Assembly (NCBI GenBank): GCA_021732975.1 | Contig: JAKFWC010000016.1 | Location: 1 to 64,000 of the forward strand | Source of the DNA: Planctomycetaceae bacterium | Lineage (GTDB): Bacteria; Planctomycetota; Planctomycetia; Planctomycetales; Planctomycetaceae | DNA length: 64,000 nt | Direction: 5' to 3' | Shown: one piece after another, positions 45,700 through 55,869 of the stretch | Numbering within the stretch: position 1 is the stretch's first letter | Layout of the letters: the number at the start of each line of letters is the position of its first letter | Notes under the pieces: model-generated | Database searches by the model: none | What the model saw: only the letters and a program-made list of their open reading frames with translations | Told to the model about the DNA's origin: nothing | Translations under genes and position numbers: made by a program

Positions 45700-48600
45700 G
45701 TCTCTCCCGCCCGTTCATCCACCGGCCCGTGGCGACCACGTTGCTGACGTTCGCGGTATCGTTAGCGGGGGCGATTGCGTATTTTCTGCTGCCCGTGTCG
45801 CCCCTTCCGCAGGTCGATTTCCCGACGATTCAAGTCAGTGCCTCGCTGCCGGGGGCGAGTCCCGAAACGATGGCCGCGACGGTCGCCACGCCATTGGAGC
45901 GGCAGTTCGGCCGGATCGCCGGTGTCTCAGAGATGAGTTCATCGAGCACGATGGGATCGACCTCGATCACCATGCAGTTCGATTTGAACCGCAACATCGA
46001 TGCCGCCGCGCGGGATGTGCAGGCCGCGATCAACGCCGCGCGAGGCCAGTTGCCGCCGAACATGCCGAATAATCCGTCGTATCGCAAATACAATCCGTCC
46101 GATTCACCGATCATGTTGATCGCGCTGATTTCCGACACGTATACGCGGCCGCAGATGTACGATGTCGCCGCGACAATTCTGCAGCAGAAACTCGCACAAG
46201 TTCCCGGTGTCGGCCAGGTCGGCGTCAGCGGCGGTTCCCCCCCGGCGGTCCGCGTTTCGGTCAACCCCACGGTGCTCAATCAACTCGGCATCGGTCTCGA
46301 CGTGGTCCGCACGGCGCTCTTCAATGCCAATGTGAATCGCCCGAAGGGTCAGATCGCCGACGACGAACGAACCTGGACGATCGCTGCCACCGACCAGTTG
46401 CTGCGGGCCGAAGACTACAAGAAGCTGATTGTCACCTACCGCAACGGAGCGGCCGTTCGGCTGGAGGATGTCGCGGATGTTGAAGACTCGGTGGAGAATC
46501 TGCAGGCGATGGGCTTGTTCAATGGTCGCTCGGCGATCTCGATGGATATCTTCCGCCAGCCGAATGCGAACATCATCGAAACCGCTGACCGTGTGCGGGC
46601 GTTGATCCCACAACTGCAAGCGCAGATTCCTGCCGGTATTGAACTCCGTCTGGCCGTCGATCGGACCACCGTCATTCGGGCTTCGGTCCACGATGTGCAA
46701 TTGACGCTGCTAGTGTCCGTCGCATTGGTCATCCTCGTGGTCTTCGTCTTTCTGGGCGACCTGCGGTCAACCCTCATTCCCAGCGTGGCCGTGCCGGTTT
46801 CGTTGCTGGGGACATGCGGGGTGATGTACCTCGTCGGCTTCAGCATCGACAACCTGTCACTGATGGCGCTGACCATTGCGACCGGCTTTGTGGTCGACGA
46901 CGCCATCGTGGTGATGGAGAACATTACGCGGTACCTGGAACGAGGTTTCACTCCGGTGCAGGCAGCGCTGCGCGGGGCGCGCGAAATCGGCTTCACGGTG
47001 CTCTCCATCAGCGTGTCCCTCGTGGCGGTCTTTATCCCGATTCTGCTGATGCAGGGCCTCGTCGGTCGATTGTTCAACGAGTTCGCCATTACGTTATCCG
47101 TGGCGATTGGCGTTTCGCTCATCGTCTCGCTGACAACCACGCCGATGATGTGTGCGGTGTTGCTGAAGCCCCACGCGCACAGTGGCAATCCGAAGCAACA
47201 GCGCTGGACAGATTGGCTGTTCGGCGGCTTCCTGTGGCTGTACGGCGTCACACTGCGATGGGTACTCCGGCGACAACGCCTCACCCTCGCAGTCACCGTG
47301 GTGCTCATCGGCTTGACAGGCTATCTATACGTCATTATCCCCAAGGGATTCTTTCCCCAGCAGGACAACGGCCGGTTGATCGGCATGGTGCAGGCCGACC
47401 AGAACACGTCGTACCAGACGATGAGTAAGATCCTCGAACAGACTGTCGCGATCATTAGCGAAGACCCGGCCGTCGACGTGGTGTCCGGTTCCGTGGGATC
47501 GAGCGGGAGTCGCGGCGGATCGACCAACACGGCCCGCATGTATGCCTCATTGAAGCCGCTGCACGAGCGAAAAATCTCGGCGGATAAAGTGATTGCCCGC
47601 CTGCGGCAACAGTCGGCCCGGATTCCCGGCGCCACGCTGTTGATGAAACCAGCGGAAGATTTACGCATCGGCGGACGCCCGTCGGCTGCACAATTTCAAT
47701 ACACCCTCAGTGCCGACACACTCGACGAACTCAACGAGTGGGCTCCGAAGCTACTCGCGGCACTGAAGAAAATCCCCGGCATGGTCGACGTGAATGTCGA
47801 TCAACAAAGTCGCGGCTTGCAGACCCGGCTCGATATCGATCGCCAATTGGCAGCCCGCCTGGGTGTGAGTATCAGCGGGATCGATAACAGCCTGTATGAC
47901 GCGTTCGGCCAGCGGCAGGTTTCGCGGATGTATCGCGATCAGAACCAGTACAACGTGGTGATGCAGGTCCAGCCGGAATTTTCACAGGGACCGGACGATC
48001 TACGGTATCTCTATGTCACGGGCGCGAACAATTCGCGGGTGCCGTTGCGATCGCTGTTCTCCGAGTCCTCGAAGAACGTGGCGTTGTCGGTCAATCACGC
48101 GGGGCAGTTTCCGTCGGTCACGCTGTCGTTCAACCTCGTCCCGGGAACCTCGCTGGGCGATGTGGTGCCTCTCATTCAACAGGCATCGCGGGAGTTGGGA
48201 ATGCCGGGCAGCATCCAGGGACGTTTTGAAGGAACCGCGCAGGTCTTTCAGGAATCGCTGCGGAACCAGCCGATCCTGATTCTTTGCGCGCTGATCGCGG
48301 TCTACATCGTGCTGGGGATTTTGTACGAAAGCTACATCCACCCGTTGACGATTCTGTCGACGCTGCCGTCGGCAGGCGTCGGAGCACTCTTGGCATTGCT
48401 CGTCTGTGGAATTCCACTCGACGTGATGGGTGTCATCGGCATTCTCCTCCTCATCGGCATCGTGAAGAAGAACGCGATCATGATGATCGACTTCGCGCTG
48501 GAAGCGGAGCGAAGTCTGGGACAACCACCGGAAGAAGCGATCTACGAGGCCTGCATTCACCGTTTTCGGCCGATCATCATGACCACGATGGCGGCCCTGC

Positions 48601-48812
48601 TCGGCGGTTTGCCGCTGGCCTTGGGAACCGGCATCGGCGCGGAACTGCGCCGTCCGATGGGCATCGCGATCGTTGGTGGACTGATCCTCAGCCAGATGCT
48701 TACGCTCTACACGACGCCGGTCGTTTATCTCTATCTCGACCGCGTTCGACTGTGGTGGGCCCGCAAACATCCGAAGCATGATGCTGCGGCTATTGCTGTC
48801 ATCGGAGCGTAA
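45696..48812 (+). CDS. RND multidrug efflux permease, second of two (MdtC-like)
   Basis: 1038 residues. N-terminus [20 protein letters not shown], relay Asp residues in [15 protein letters not shown] (near 400), and Lys in [15 protein letters not shown], closely like its neighbour but with a different periplasmic region. It ends 15 bases before the convergent APH-type gene. No outer membrane factor gene is adjacent. Confidence 0.95.
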   Translation: MSLSRPFIHRPVATTLLTFAVSLAGAIAYFLLPVSPLPQVDFPTIQVSASLPGASPETMAATVATPLERQFGRIAGVSEMSSSSTMGSTSITMQFDLNRNIDAAARDVQAAINAARGQLPPNMPNNPSYRKYNPSDSPIMLIALISDTYTRPQMYDVAATILQQKLAQVPGVGQVGVSGGSPPAVRVSVNPTVLNQLGIGLDVVRTALFNANVNRPKGQIADDERTWTIAATDQLLRAEDYKKLIVTYRNGAAVRLEDVADVEDSVENLQAMGLFNGRSAISMDIFRQPNANIIETADRVRALIPQLQAQIPAGIELRLAVDRTTVIRASVHDVQLTLLVSVALVILVVFVFLGDLRSTLIPSVAVPVSLLGTCGVMYLVGFSIDNLSLMALTIATGFVVDDAIVVMENITRYLERGFTPVQAALRGAREIGFTVLSISVSLVAVFIPILLMQGLVGRLFNEFAITLSVAIGVSLIVSLTTTPMMCAVLLKPHAHSGNPKQQRWTDWLFGGFLWLYGVTLRWVLRRQRLTLAVTVVLIGLTGYLYVIIPKGFFPQQDNGRLIGMVQADQNTSYQTMSKILEQTVAIISEDPAVDVVSGSVGSSGSRGGSTNTARMYASLKPLHERKISADKVIARLRQQSARIPGATLLMKPAEDLRIGGRPSAAQFQYTLSADTLDELNEWAPKLLAALKKIPGMVDVNVDQQSRGLQTRLDIDRQLAARLGVSISGIDNSLYDAFGQRQVSRMYRDQNQYNVVMQVQPEFSQGPDDLRYLYVTGANNSRVPLRSLFSESSKNVALSVNHAGQFPSVTLSFNLVPGTSLGDVVPLIQQASRELGMPGSIQGRFEGTAQVFQESLRNQPILILCALIAVYIVLGILYESYIHPLTILSTLPSAGVGALLALLVCGIPLDVMGVIGILLLIGIVKKNAIMMIDFALEAERSLGQPPEEAIYEACIHRFRPIIMTTMAALLGGLPLALGTGIGAELRRPMGIAIVGGLILSQMLTLYTTPVVYLYLDRVRLWWARKHPKHDAAAIAVIGA

Positions 48813-48827
48813 GTCTGACGAGGCCTG

Positions 48828-49862
48828 TCAGGCGGTCAACACGTCGAGGAACCATTCCCGCACGAGTTGCTCCAAGTCGTGCGGGGGATGAGTAAGCCAC
48901 GCAAGTGCGTGTCGACGGACGAAGTCCTGCTGCCAGCCTTCGAGGTAATCGACGGGACTCTTGCCATCGACCCGCGCGAGCAGACATCCCGCGAGATGCC
49001 GCGGCGTGCGCTGGGCGATGGCGTTTGCGTCGAGACCGGTCCGCGCATCGATCACGCCGTTTCGATAGCGCTCCCAGAAGCGGCTGATAAGAAGTACCCA
49101 ACCATCGAGCTGCAGTCGTCGATGCAGCGACTTCAACAAGATGTGGCTGAGGAAGAACCCGAGATCGAACGCCGGGTCGCCCCAATGGCCGGTTTCAAAA
49201 TCGACGAGCGACACACCGTCGGGATGCACGAGCACGTTCTTCGGGCTGAAATCGGCATGGACCAGACACACACGATGAGCCGTCATTTCGGCGATGAGAT
49301 CATTAATCGGCCCAGACACTTCTGGATGAACGCGGGCAATGTAGCGATAGAACGGATCGATCCGCAGTTCGTCGAACAACGACCAATCCTCGGGATCAGG
49401 AAGACTTTCACGTCGGCCGAACGTGCCGGTGTGAATCGTGGCCAGCATCGACCCGAGCGTTTCCGCCACGCTCAGGTTCACTTCGCCACGGAGCAACGAC
49501 TCTTTCCAGACAACGTGATCGGCCCGAATCGCTTCGAGTCCCATCACATAATTCGGGCGATCCTCAAACAACACCCGCGGCACCACACCGGGAGAAAATC
49601 GTGGAGAAACCGCACGGATCACGTCGGCTTCACGATAGATCCGCTCACAGCGACTGCGCCATTCGATCTTCGTCCGCAGTTGCGGTCGCGATTGTTTGAC
49701 AATCAATGCGGGCTTGCCGACGACATCAACCCGCAACACGAGGTTGGATACGCCCCACGCCAGCGGTTGGACATGCATGCTATCGCCAGCGGACACCCAT
49801 CCATGCTCAAGCAGATAGGCGGGCGTTGTTTCCGGTGTCAACCACTGCGGTTCCGCGGTCAT
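48828..49862 (-). CDS. Phosphotransferase with aminoglycoside-kinase (APH) fold
   Basis: 344 residues from ATG 49862, which overlaps the stop of the upstream thioredoxin gene (ATGA, 49859-49862). Kinase motifs: Brenner-like HADFSPKNVLVHPDG (about 195-210) with the catalytic Asp, and LVDFETGHWGDPAFDLG (about 212-230) with the metal Asp. N-lobe VLRVDVVGKPALIVKQSRP holds the ATP Lys. Resembles choline/methylthioribose/aminoglycoside kinases; substrate cannot be named. Coupling to exported redox proteins is unusual. Confidence 0.88.
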   Translation of the reverse strand: MTAEPQWLTPETTPAYLLEHGWVSAGDSMHVQPLAWGVSNLVLRVDVVGKPALIVKQSRPQLRTKIEWRSRCERIYREADVIRAVSPRFSPGVVPRVLFEDRPNYVMGLEAIRADHVVWKESLLRGEVNLSVAETLGSMLATIHTGTFGRRESLPDPEDWSLFDELRIDPFYRYIARVHPEVSGPINDLIAEMTAHRVCLVHADFSPKNVLVHPDGVSLVDFETGHWGDPAFDLGFFLSHILLKSLHRRLQLDGWVLLISRFWERYRNGVIDARTGLDANAIAQRTPRHLAGCLLARVDGKSPVDYLEGWQQDFVRRHALAWLTHPPHDLEQLVREWFLDVLTA

Positions 49863-51058
49863 TCGCTCGCATCCGGAAGCAGGCCTTTTTCGTAGGATGT
49901 CAGCGTGGATTGGAACGAGATCCGATCTTGTTCGTCGCAGCATTCCACCGCAGCCTTTTGTGTGGCAATGGCATCGATTTGACGGCCGAGACGGAACTGA
50001 ATGCGGGCCAGTGTGTCGAGGACGTGTGCTCGATCAACACCTTTGCTCCGCTCTAATTCCCGACGCGCCAATCGTTCGGCGAATTGCAGATCGAGCCCTT
50101 CGATGTCTTCCATCAAAGCCATGTCCCAGGCAATATCGTTCAATCGCTCCGCCATACCGGGATCTTCCGACAACTGCAGGGCGAAGCGATTCACCGCGGG
50201 GCCATCCTTCCGTTCCGCAGCGAGTTGAAACCGCTGATGAACTGCGGAAAAACGGAATCGAGCCGGTGATTCCCGCTCGAATTCATCGATGTTTTTTTCC
50301 GCTGCGGCCCAATCGCGCCGCTTCCGCGCCTCAATCGCTTTGTGGGCATGTCGACGTGCCGCTTCCGCAAAACGCCGCCGCTCGTTCCGGTCGACAATCG
50401 CTCGTTGGGTGTCGAACTTGTCGGCCAGCACGGCGGAGAGAATCACATCGTCGAGTTTCGACGTATGACCCACCCAGGCAATGCGCTGATGGCGATCGAT
50501 CACGAATGCCATGGGAACATAGGGTTCGTCCATCGCACCGATCCACGTCCGCGACATCGTAGCGCGGCGATCATCGGTAGCGACGCGCATCGTCAGGTCA
50601 CCGCCGATGTGCTTCATGACGGAAGCCGCTCGGTGCGGGTCTTCATCCCAGCAATTCAAGGCGATGACGATCACTCCCCGATCCGCAAACTGCCGGTGCA
50701 ATTTTTCAAGATACGGCAACGATTCCCGACAGACATCGCTGTCGCTGGTCCAGAAGGTGACGACATACACATGGTCAACTGCAAAGTCTTTGATCGGTTC
50801 GCCACGTAACCAGTTCGAGATTTTCAATCGCGGTGCGGCCATCCCCATGTCTAACGGCGGCACAGAGGGCTTTGGCAGTGGGATCGCTTTCCGTTTCCAC
50901 GGCGGAACGACTTCGGGCAACGGGCGCCATCGCATGGAGGTAGAAGACTTCAATGCGTTTGCAGCAGCAGCCGAGGCAGGAGATTGCGCCGTCGCTGAGA
51001 TATCGACTGTCAGAAGCAGAAACCCCGCCAGCCATCCGAATGCACGGAAATGTTGCAT
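49859..51058 (-). CDS. Exported thioredoxin-fold (TlpA-like) protein with SxxC active site
   Basis: 399 residues from ATG 51058, preferred over 51082 because AGGA lies 9 bases upstream. The signal peptide (MQHFRAFGWLAGFLLLTVDI) ends near ATAQ. The thioredoxin domain spans about residues 70-210: VVTFWTSDSDVCRESLPYLE, cis-Pro in VPMAFVIDRHQRIAWVGH. The active site, WCxxC in the paralogue, is here T-S-D-S-D-V-C, so the first Cys is Ser107 and only Cys110 remains. The C-terminal half (helical, ending LPDASE) is shared with the larger protein at 51243-53321. Probably periplasmic; the monothiol site suggests a binding or partial role. Confidence 0.85.
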   Translation of the reverse strand: MQHFRAFGWLAGFLLLTVDISATAQSPASAAAANALKSSTSMRWRPLPEVVPPWKRKAIPLPKPSVPPLDMGMAAPRLKISNWLRGEPIKDFAVDHVYVVTFWTSDSDVCRESLPYLEKLHRQFADRGVIVIALNCWDEDPHRAASVMKHIGGDLTMRVATDDRRATMSRTWIGAMDEPYVPMAFVIDRHQRIAWVGHTSKLDDVILSAVLADKFDTQRAIVDRNERRRFAEAARRHAHKAIEARKRRDWAAAEKNIDEFERESPARFRFSAVHQRFQLAAERKDGPAVNRFALQLSEDPGMAERLNDIAWDMALMEDIEGLDLQFAERLARRELERSKGVDRAHVLDTLARIQFRLGRQIDAIATQKAAVECCDEQDRISFQSTLTSYEKGLLPDASE

Positions 51059-51242
51059 AAGAGCGGTCCTGTTGAAATCCATTTCAGAGGATCGTTACTC
51101 CGGGGGGATTCTAACAGGTTCGGAGTTGGCTTCCAGACGAATTGTCCGCTGATCGGAAGTGGCCTGGCACAGAGGCAGCTCACGTAACACGCTCACAGAA
51201 CCGAGGATGTCTCCGACAGCCGATTGTGGACCGTCATGACGA

Positions 51243-53321
51243 TCATTCGCTCGCATCCGGCAACTCACCCTTTTCGTAGGCTTCCAGCGTCTTCTGCAAC
51301 CCTTCCCGCTGGAGGCCTTCGCTCAACTCGATGGCTTCCTTCTGCGTCGCAATGGCTTCGTCTTTCTTGCCGCGACGGAACAGCACGCGGGCCAAAGTAT
51401 CGAGCACGGCCCCTTTTTGGGATTCCTCGCTCATTTCCACACCGCGGCGGGCCAATTTTTCAGCGAGTTCCAGGTCGATGCTTTCCACATCCGTCAGCAA
51501 CGCCATCTGCCACGCGAGTTGATTCAGACCCATCGCCGCGATCTTGTCATCATCGCTGATTTGCAAGACGATTCGATTGATCGCCGGGCCGTCTTTCTTG
51601 GCAACCGCGATCCGCAGCCTTTGGAACCGGGCTGTTGATTTGTATTGCTCTGGAGCTTCCTGTTCAAAGCGGTTAACGAGTTCTTCAGCCTGCTCCCAGT
51701 TTTTCGCGCGGATCGCCAGGGCGATGTCCGGCAAGACCTTTCGCGCCATAATCATGAATTTCAGTTCGCTGCCACGCTCTTGTTTGGCGGCTTCGATGTC
51801 GAACGTCCCCGCCAGCACGGCAGTCAACATCGACTCGTTGAGTTTCATCGGATGACCGATCCACGCGATGCGTTGCTGCTTATCGATGACGAACGCCGTG
51901 GGAATTCCCGTTTGGCCCGCGGCTTCCATCCAAGTACGGGCCATCGCTCCCTTTTCGTCGTCGGACTTGTCGTCGAAGGCCACGCGGTAGGTCATCTTAT
52001 CGCCCATTTTCTGGACGAAGGGCTCGACCAGATCGTCGTCGCGTTCCCAGCAATCCTGGCCAATCACGACGACACCTTTGTCGGCGAACTGCTCGTGTAA
52101 TTGGTTGAGATGCGGGATCGAAGTGCGACACGGACCGCACCACGTCGACCAGAACTCGACGACGTAGACGTGGTCGGCATCGAACTTTTCGACAGCGTCA
52201 CCCTGCAACCATTTCGCGGCTTTCATCGGCGGAGCGGGCATGCCGATGTCCAACGTTGGCTCGGCCGGTTTCTCCGGTTGGAAGACGGACGGTGCGGACG
52301 GCTCGGCTTTCACCGTGGATTGCGTCGCGGCGGCCTTGGGATCCCACGCGCCGGCCATGGCGAGAATCCCCCGCGCGGGGATCGCCTCGTGAATGACCAT
52401 CAGCGTGGTCTCGGAGGCCGGTGCCGCCGAGGCCTGCCGCTTCGGTCGCGGTTCTTCGGCCGATCCTTCCGACATTCCCTCTTCGGCTTCGGTGACAGCT
52501 GCACCATCCATCGTGAGCGGGCTGATGCGGGCCACGTGACCGATGGCGTTGCCGTATCCGTCGAGCACGGCGGCGCCACTCGAGCCAGGCGCCCAATCCG
52601 TGCTGACATTGATCCGTAGGAACTGCAACTCGCCGAGCGTATCGGGAGTGCCCCGCTTCTTCTTGAGCCAGTAGAACCGGTTGACGATCCCATTGCTGAA
52701 ATAACCGTGCTGATCGAACGGATCACTGAAGCAGTAGGCGGGATCACCCACGGCAACATTATCGGTCAACGGCAGCGGTTTCAGAGGATCGCCGGAGACC
52801 CGCACCAGACTGGCGTCGAGTGTTTTATTGGCCGCCAGCACGGCTGTGACAGCGCGGACTTTGCCCGCATGATCCACGGCAACGAGGGAGGCGTCATGCA
52901 GTCCTTTCATCGGAATCACACAGTGATAACATGTGGCCACGACGCCGTCGGTCGTCACCGCGTACCCGCCGGTCAGATGAATCTCCCACCGGCTCTTCTC
53001 TCCGCGGCGACCGTGCCAACCGATACGGACCATCGCTTCCCGAGCCACTTGTGCTACCTGACGGGAGGTCAACCGACGGCGATTCGGCGGCGGAAAGGCG
53101 ATCGCGCTCGGCGTGGGTTGAGCGAGTTGCGAACGCAGTGCTTCCTCCGACATCAATTCGCCGGCTTCTCGCAACGCCGCGGCTTGTTTCAGCAACGCCC
53201 GATTGCGGGCCAAGGTACCATCGACTTCAATAACGGTCCCCGGAGCCTGTGCGGACGCCGAACTCCCTGCCGTCAGAATCAGAATGCTCGCCAGCCAACC
53301 GCAGAATCGTGAACGATGCAT
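51243..53321 (-). CDS. Exported HtrA-like serine protease / thioredoxin / helical fusion
   Basis: 692 residues. AGAGGA lies 9 bases before ATG 53321. Signal peptide to about residue 25. Trypsin-like domain (about 100-265): His133 (VVATCYHCV), Asp169 (LDASLVRV), Ser248 in WAPGSSGAAV. The linker is Ala/Pro/Glu-rich. The thioredoxin domain (about 355-505) has the full CGPC site (Cys395, Cys398: WSTWCGPCRTS) and cis-Pro474. The C-terminal helical region resembles TPR pairs and ends LPDASE, as in the smaller paralogue. Probably a periplasmic protease that also handles disulfides. Confidence 0.88.
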   Translation of the reverse strand: MHRSRFCGWLASILILTAGSSASAQAPGTVIEVDGTLARNRALLKQAAALREAGELMSEEALRSQLAQPTPSAIAFPPPNRRRLTSRQVAQVAREAMVRIGWHGRRGEKSRWEIHLTGGYAVTTDGVVATCYHCVIPMKGLHDASLVAVDHAGKVRAVTAVLAANKTLDASLVRVSGDPLKPLPLTDNVAVGDPAYCFSDPFDQHGYFSNGIVNRFYWLKKKRGTPDTLGELQFLRINVSTDWAPGSSGAAVLDGYGNAIGHVARISPLTMDGAAVTEAEEGMSEGSAEEPRPKRQASAAPASETTLMVIHEAIPARGILAMAGAWDPKAAATQSTVKAEPSAPSVFQPEKPAEPTLDIGMPAPPMKAAKWLQGDAVEKFDADHVYVVEFWSTWCGPCRTSIPHLNQLHEQFADKGVVVIGQDCWERDDDLVEPFVQKMGDKMTYRVAFDDKSDDEKGAMARTWMEAAGQTGIPTAFVIDKQQRIAWIGHPMKLNESMLTAVLAGTFDIEAAKQERGSELKFMIMARKVLPDIALAIRAKNWEQAEELVNRFEQEAPEQYKSTARFQRLRIAVAKKDGPAINRIVLQISDDDKIAAMGLNQLAWQMALLTDVESIDLELAEKLARRGVEMSEESQKGAVLDTLARVLFRRGKKDEAIATQKEAIELSEGLQREGLQKTLEAYEKGELPDASE

Positions 53322-53400
53322 GTTTGAGATCCTCTCATGTTCAGGCAGAGGTGCCGAGTCGCGATCGTGATTCTATCACAGGATAAGCGGATCAAACAAT

Positions 53401-53510
53401 TTGTGAGCGGCAAGGCGCTAGCCGCCGGTTTTTCAAAACGATGTATCTTCACGATCTTGAAACATCCGTGCGCGCCACGGAACCGGCGGCTAGCGCCTTG
53501 CCGCTCACAA
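53401..53510. repeat. Family C inverted repeat (perfect 30-bp arms)
   Basis: Arms 53401-53430 and 53481-53510 are exact reverse complements. Core TGTGAGCGGCAAGGCGCTAG. The 50-base loop contains GTGCGCGCCACGG. Between the protease/thioredoxin gene start and the HAD gene stop. Confidence 0.92.
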
Positions 53511-53554
53511 GACACCATTCACCCAACAAAAACTTTCGTCTCGATCTCTGTCGA

Positions 53555-54391
53555 TTATCGTTTCGCTAAGATACGTTCGGCGAGTTCCGCGGCATCGTGA
53601 TAATCCGGGATGATGAGATTCGCCCCGGATTCGATGAGCCGTTCGCGTTTCCACGGCTCACACTCACCGGCGCGATGTTGCTCGTCACTGGCCACACCGA
53701 TGGTGAGGCCGCCGAGTTCGGACATGTTCTGCGTCTCGACGACACCGTCCCCGACACCAATGAGTGCGTTTCCGTCAATGCGATGTCGCGACAACAGATC
53801 CTGCATCACCTGCCGCTTGCTGAAAGCATGGGGATCGGCGCCCGGACCGAAGATACGGCCTTCAAAAAAGTGGTCGATCTGCAACACCCGCGCCTCTTCG
53901 CGCACGAAATCGAGTTCCGTTCCGCTGGCAAGCGTTAATTCCACACCGGCATCGGCCAGCGCCGTGAGAAAGGCGCGGGCACCGGGAACCATAACTTCGT
54001 CCGGTGTGGACTCACCCGCGCGGATACGGGCTTTGCGCTCGTCGATCCGTACGCCGAGCCGTTGCAGATACTCGCGGTGATACTCTTCCGGAATGCCGGG
54101 AACACCGCCGCGATTCGCAATCTCTTCCGCAAAACGCTGCATCTGATAAATCGTCGGTTTGCCGTTCAAACCGAGAACATAATGCCGCACGATTTCCCGC
54201 AGGACTGGTTCGCCGTCAGTCGAATTGGGCAGTGTGAGGAGATGATCGACCATCATGGTGACCATCACTTCGGTCCAACCCCCACGGATCAGGCTGAGTG
54301 TGCCATCGAAGTCAAAGACCGCACACCGCAGCCGGGTGCTCGAAATCCACGGCCGATGCCATTCCCACGACGATCTTTCTCCACGCGCCAC
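53555..54391 (-). CDS. HAD-superfamily phosphatase
   Basis: 278 residues from GTG 54391: GAGGA lies 9 bases upstream of it, whereas ATG 54400 has GAGGA directly adjacent, too close. HAD motifs: VFDFDGTLS (motif I, near 25-33), LASGTELDF (motif II, near 152-160), Lys in HAFSKRQVM (motif III, near 190), and GVGDGVVETQNMSELGG (motif IV, near 213). A large helical cap (about 35-140) lies between motifs I and II, as in class-I HAD enzymes such as phosphoglycolate phosphatases. Substrate unknown. Confidence 0.88.
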   Translation of the reverse strand: MARGERSSWEWHRPWISSTRLRCAVFDFDGTLSLIRGGWTEVMVTMMVDHLLTLPNSTDGEPVLREIVRHYVLGLNGKPTIYQMQRFAEEIANRGGVPGIPEEYHREYLQRLGVRIDERKARIRAGESTPDEVMVPGARAFLTALADAGVELTLASGTELDFVREEARVLQIDHFFEGRIFGPGADPHAFSKRQVMQDLLSRHRIDGNALIGVGDGVVETQNMSELGGLTIGVASDEQHRAGECEPWKRERLIESGANLIIPDYHDAAELAERILAKR

Positions 54392-54575
54392 GACAACCAT
54401 TCCTCAAAGCAAGTCCACGAGTTTTCCAGAGAGCATCGACTCTCGCAGAAATCGCGGAACGTCGCCATCCCGAACGATGTCGGCAGATTCATTCGTGGGC
54501 TTTCCGGCTGCACGAATCAGGTTGATTCGATATTCTGCTACGAGTTAGCAACGGGCAACAAAACGGAGTATCGCT

Positions 54576-55823
54576 GTGATCGGCAAGATGATTCTGCGAA
54601 CGGTTCGGGGACTTTGCCTCTGTTACCTCACCCTGACAACGCCATCCTTAATCGCTGGCGACTGGCCGCAGATTCTGGGACCGCAGCGGAATGGCATCGC
54701 GGTGAAGGAAACGCTGCGGTCCCAATGGACCAGCGGCAAACTCACGCCGGCGTGGACGGCACCGTGTGGCTCGGGTCTGGCAGGGGTCGCGGTCGCCGAG
54801 GGAACCGTGGTGCTGTTTCATCGTCAGAACGACGAAGAAACCCTGTCGGCCTTCGATGCGGAGACTGGCAAGCCCCGCTGGAACCGCGGGTTTGCCACAA
54901 CCTTTCAGGCCGCGATTGTCGATGACGACGGTCCGCGAGCCGTCCCAACGATTGCTGGCCAGCGCGTCTTCGCCTACGGAGCCCAGGGGCGGTTGATGTG
55001 CGTGGATCTGAAAACGGGGGAAGCCTTGTGGAACCGTGAGACCCACAAGGAATATGCTGCCCCCGGCGGTTACTTCGGGGCGGGAAGTGCGCCGCTCGTT
55101 GAGGGAAACCTCGTGATCGTCAACGTCGGCGGCCCCAAGGGAGCGGGCGTCGTCGCGTTTGATGTGGCGACGGGAAAGCCGATCTGGAAAACCAGCGATG
55201 AGCTCGCCAGCTATGCCGCTCCCATCGCTGCGACCATTGGCGCTCAACGCCGCGTGCTGGTCATTACCCGCTATCAACTTCTCGGTCTCGATCCCGTCGA
55301 CGGCCAGGAACTGTTCCGCGTGCCGTTTGGTGCCCGCGGTCCCACGGTGAATGGAGCCAGCCCGGTGCTCATTGGAGATTCGGCGCTGCTCACGGCCAGC
55401 TACGGCATCGGGGCAAAATTCGTGAGACTCGCTACCAAAAGCGCCACCGTCACATGGGAAAACGAACTGCTGTCCAGCCAGTACACCACGCCGATTGTGT
55501 ACCAAGGGCTAGTGTATGGCATCGACGGTCGCCAGGACGGCGGCCCCGTCAGCCTGAAGTGCTTCGATCCGATTCCCCAAAAGTTGATCTGGGAACAGGA
55601 CGGGTTGGTCTATGCGACATTAATCGCCGCCGGGGACCAACTTCTCGTGATGCAGACCGATGGCATTCTCCGCGTGGTCGCGCTGGGGAAAGGTCAGTAC
55701 GTTGAAAAAGCCAACTTGAAGCTCATGCCCGGAACCACGCGGGCGCTGCCGGCGCTCGCCAACGGGCGGCTCTACATTCGCAATGAACGGATGCTGGCGT
55801 GTTTTGATTTGCGTGGAGAATGA
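54576..55823 (+). CDS. Exported PQQ-like beta-propeller protein
   Basis: 415 residues. Starts at GTG 54576 with CGGAG 7 bases upstream. Signal peptide (residues about 1-27, ending SLIAGDW). Repeated blades with A-x-D-x-x-T-G-K-x-x-W type pattern: TLSAFDAETGKPRWNRGF, LMCVDLKTGEALWNRE, VVAFDVATGKPIWKTSDE. This matches PQQ_2/BamB-like propellers. BamB assembles outer membrane proteins; planctomycetes have many such proteins and the function is not assigned. Not in an operon. Confidence 0.85.
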   Translation: MIGKMILRTVRGLCLCYLTLTTPSLIAGDWPQILGPQRNGIAVKETLRSQWTSGKLTPAWTAPCGSGLAGVAVAEGTVVLFHRQNDEETLSAFDAETGKPRWNRGFATTFQAAIVDDDGPRAVPTIAGQRVFAYGAQGRLMCVDLKTGEALWNRETHKEYAAPGGYFGAGSAPLVEGNLVIVNVGGPKGAGVVAFDVATGKPIWKTSDELASYAAPIAATIGAQRRVLVITRYQLLGLDPVDGQELFRVPFGARGPTVNGASPVLIGDSALLTASYGIGAKFVRLATKSATVTWENELLSSQYTTPIVYQGLVYGIDGRQDGGPVSLKCFDPIPQKLIWEQDGLVYATLIAAGDQLLVMQTDGILRVVALGKGQYVEKANLKLMPGTTRALPALANGRLYIRNERMLACFDLRGE

Positions 55824-55869
55824 AGGCACTGCGGAGCGAGCGGACGCGAGGCGCGAATCCGCAAGCGGT

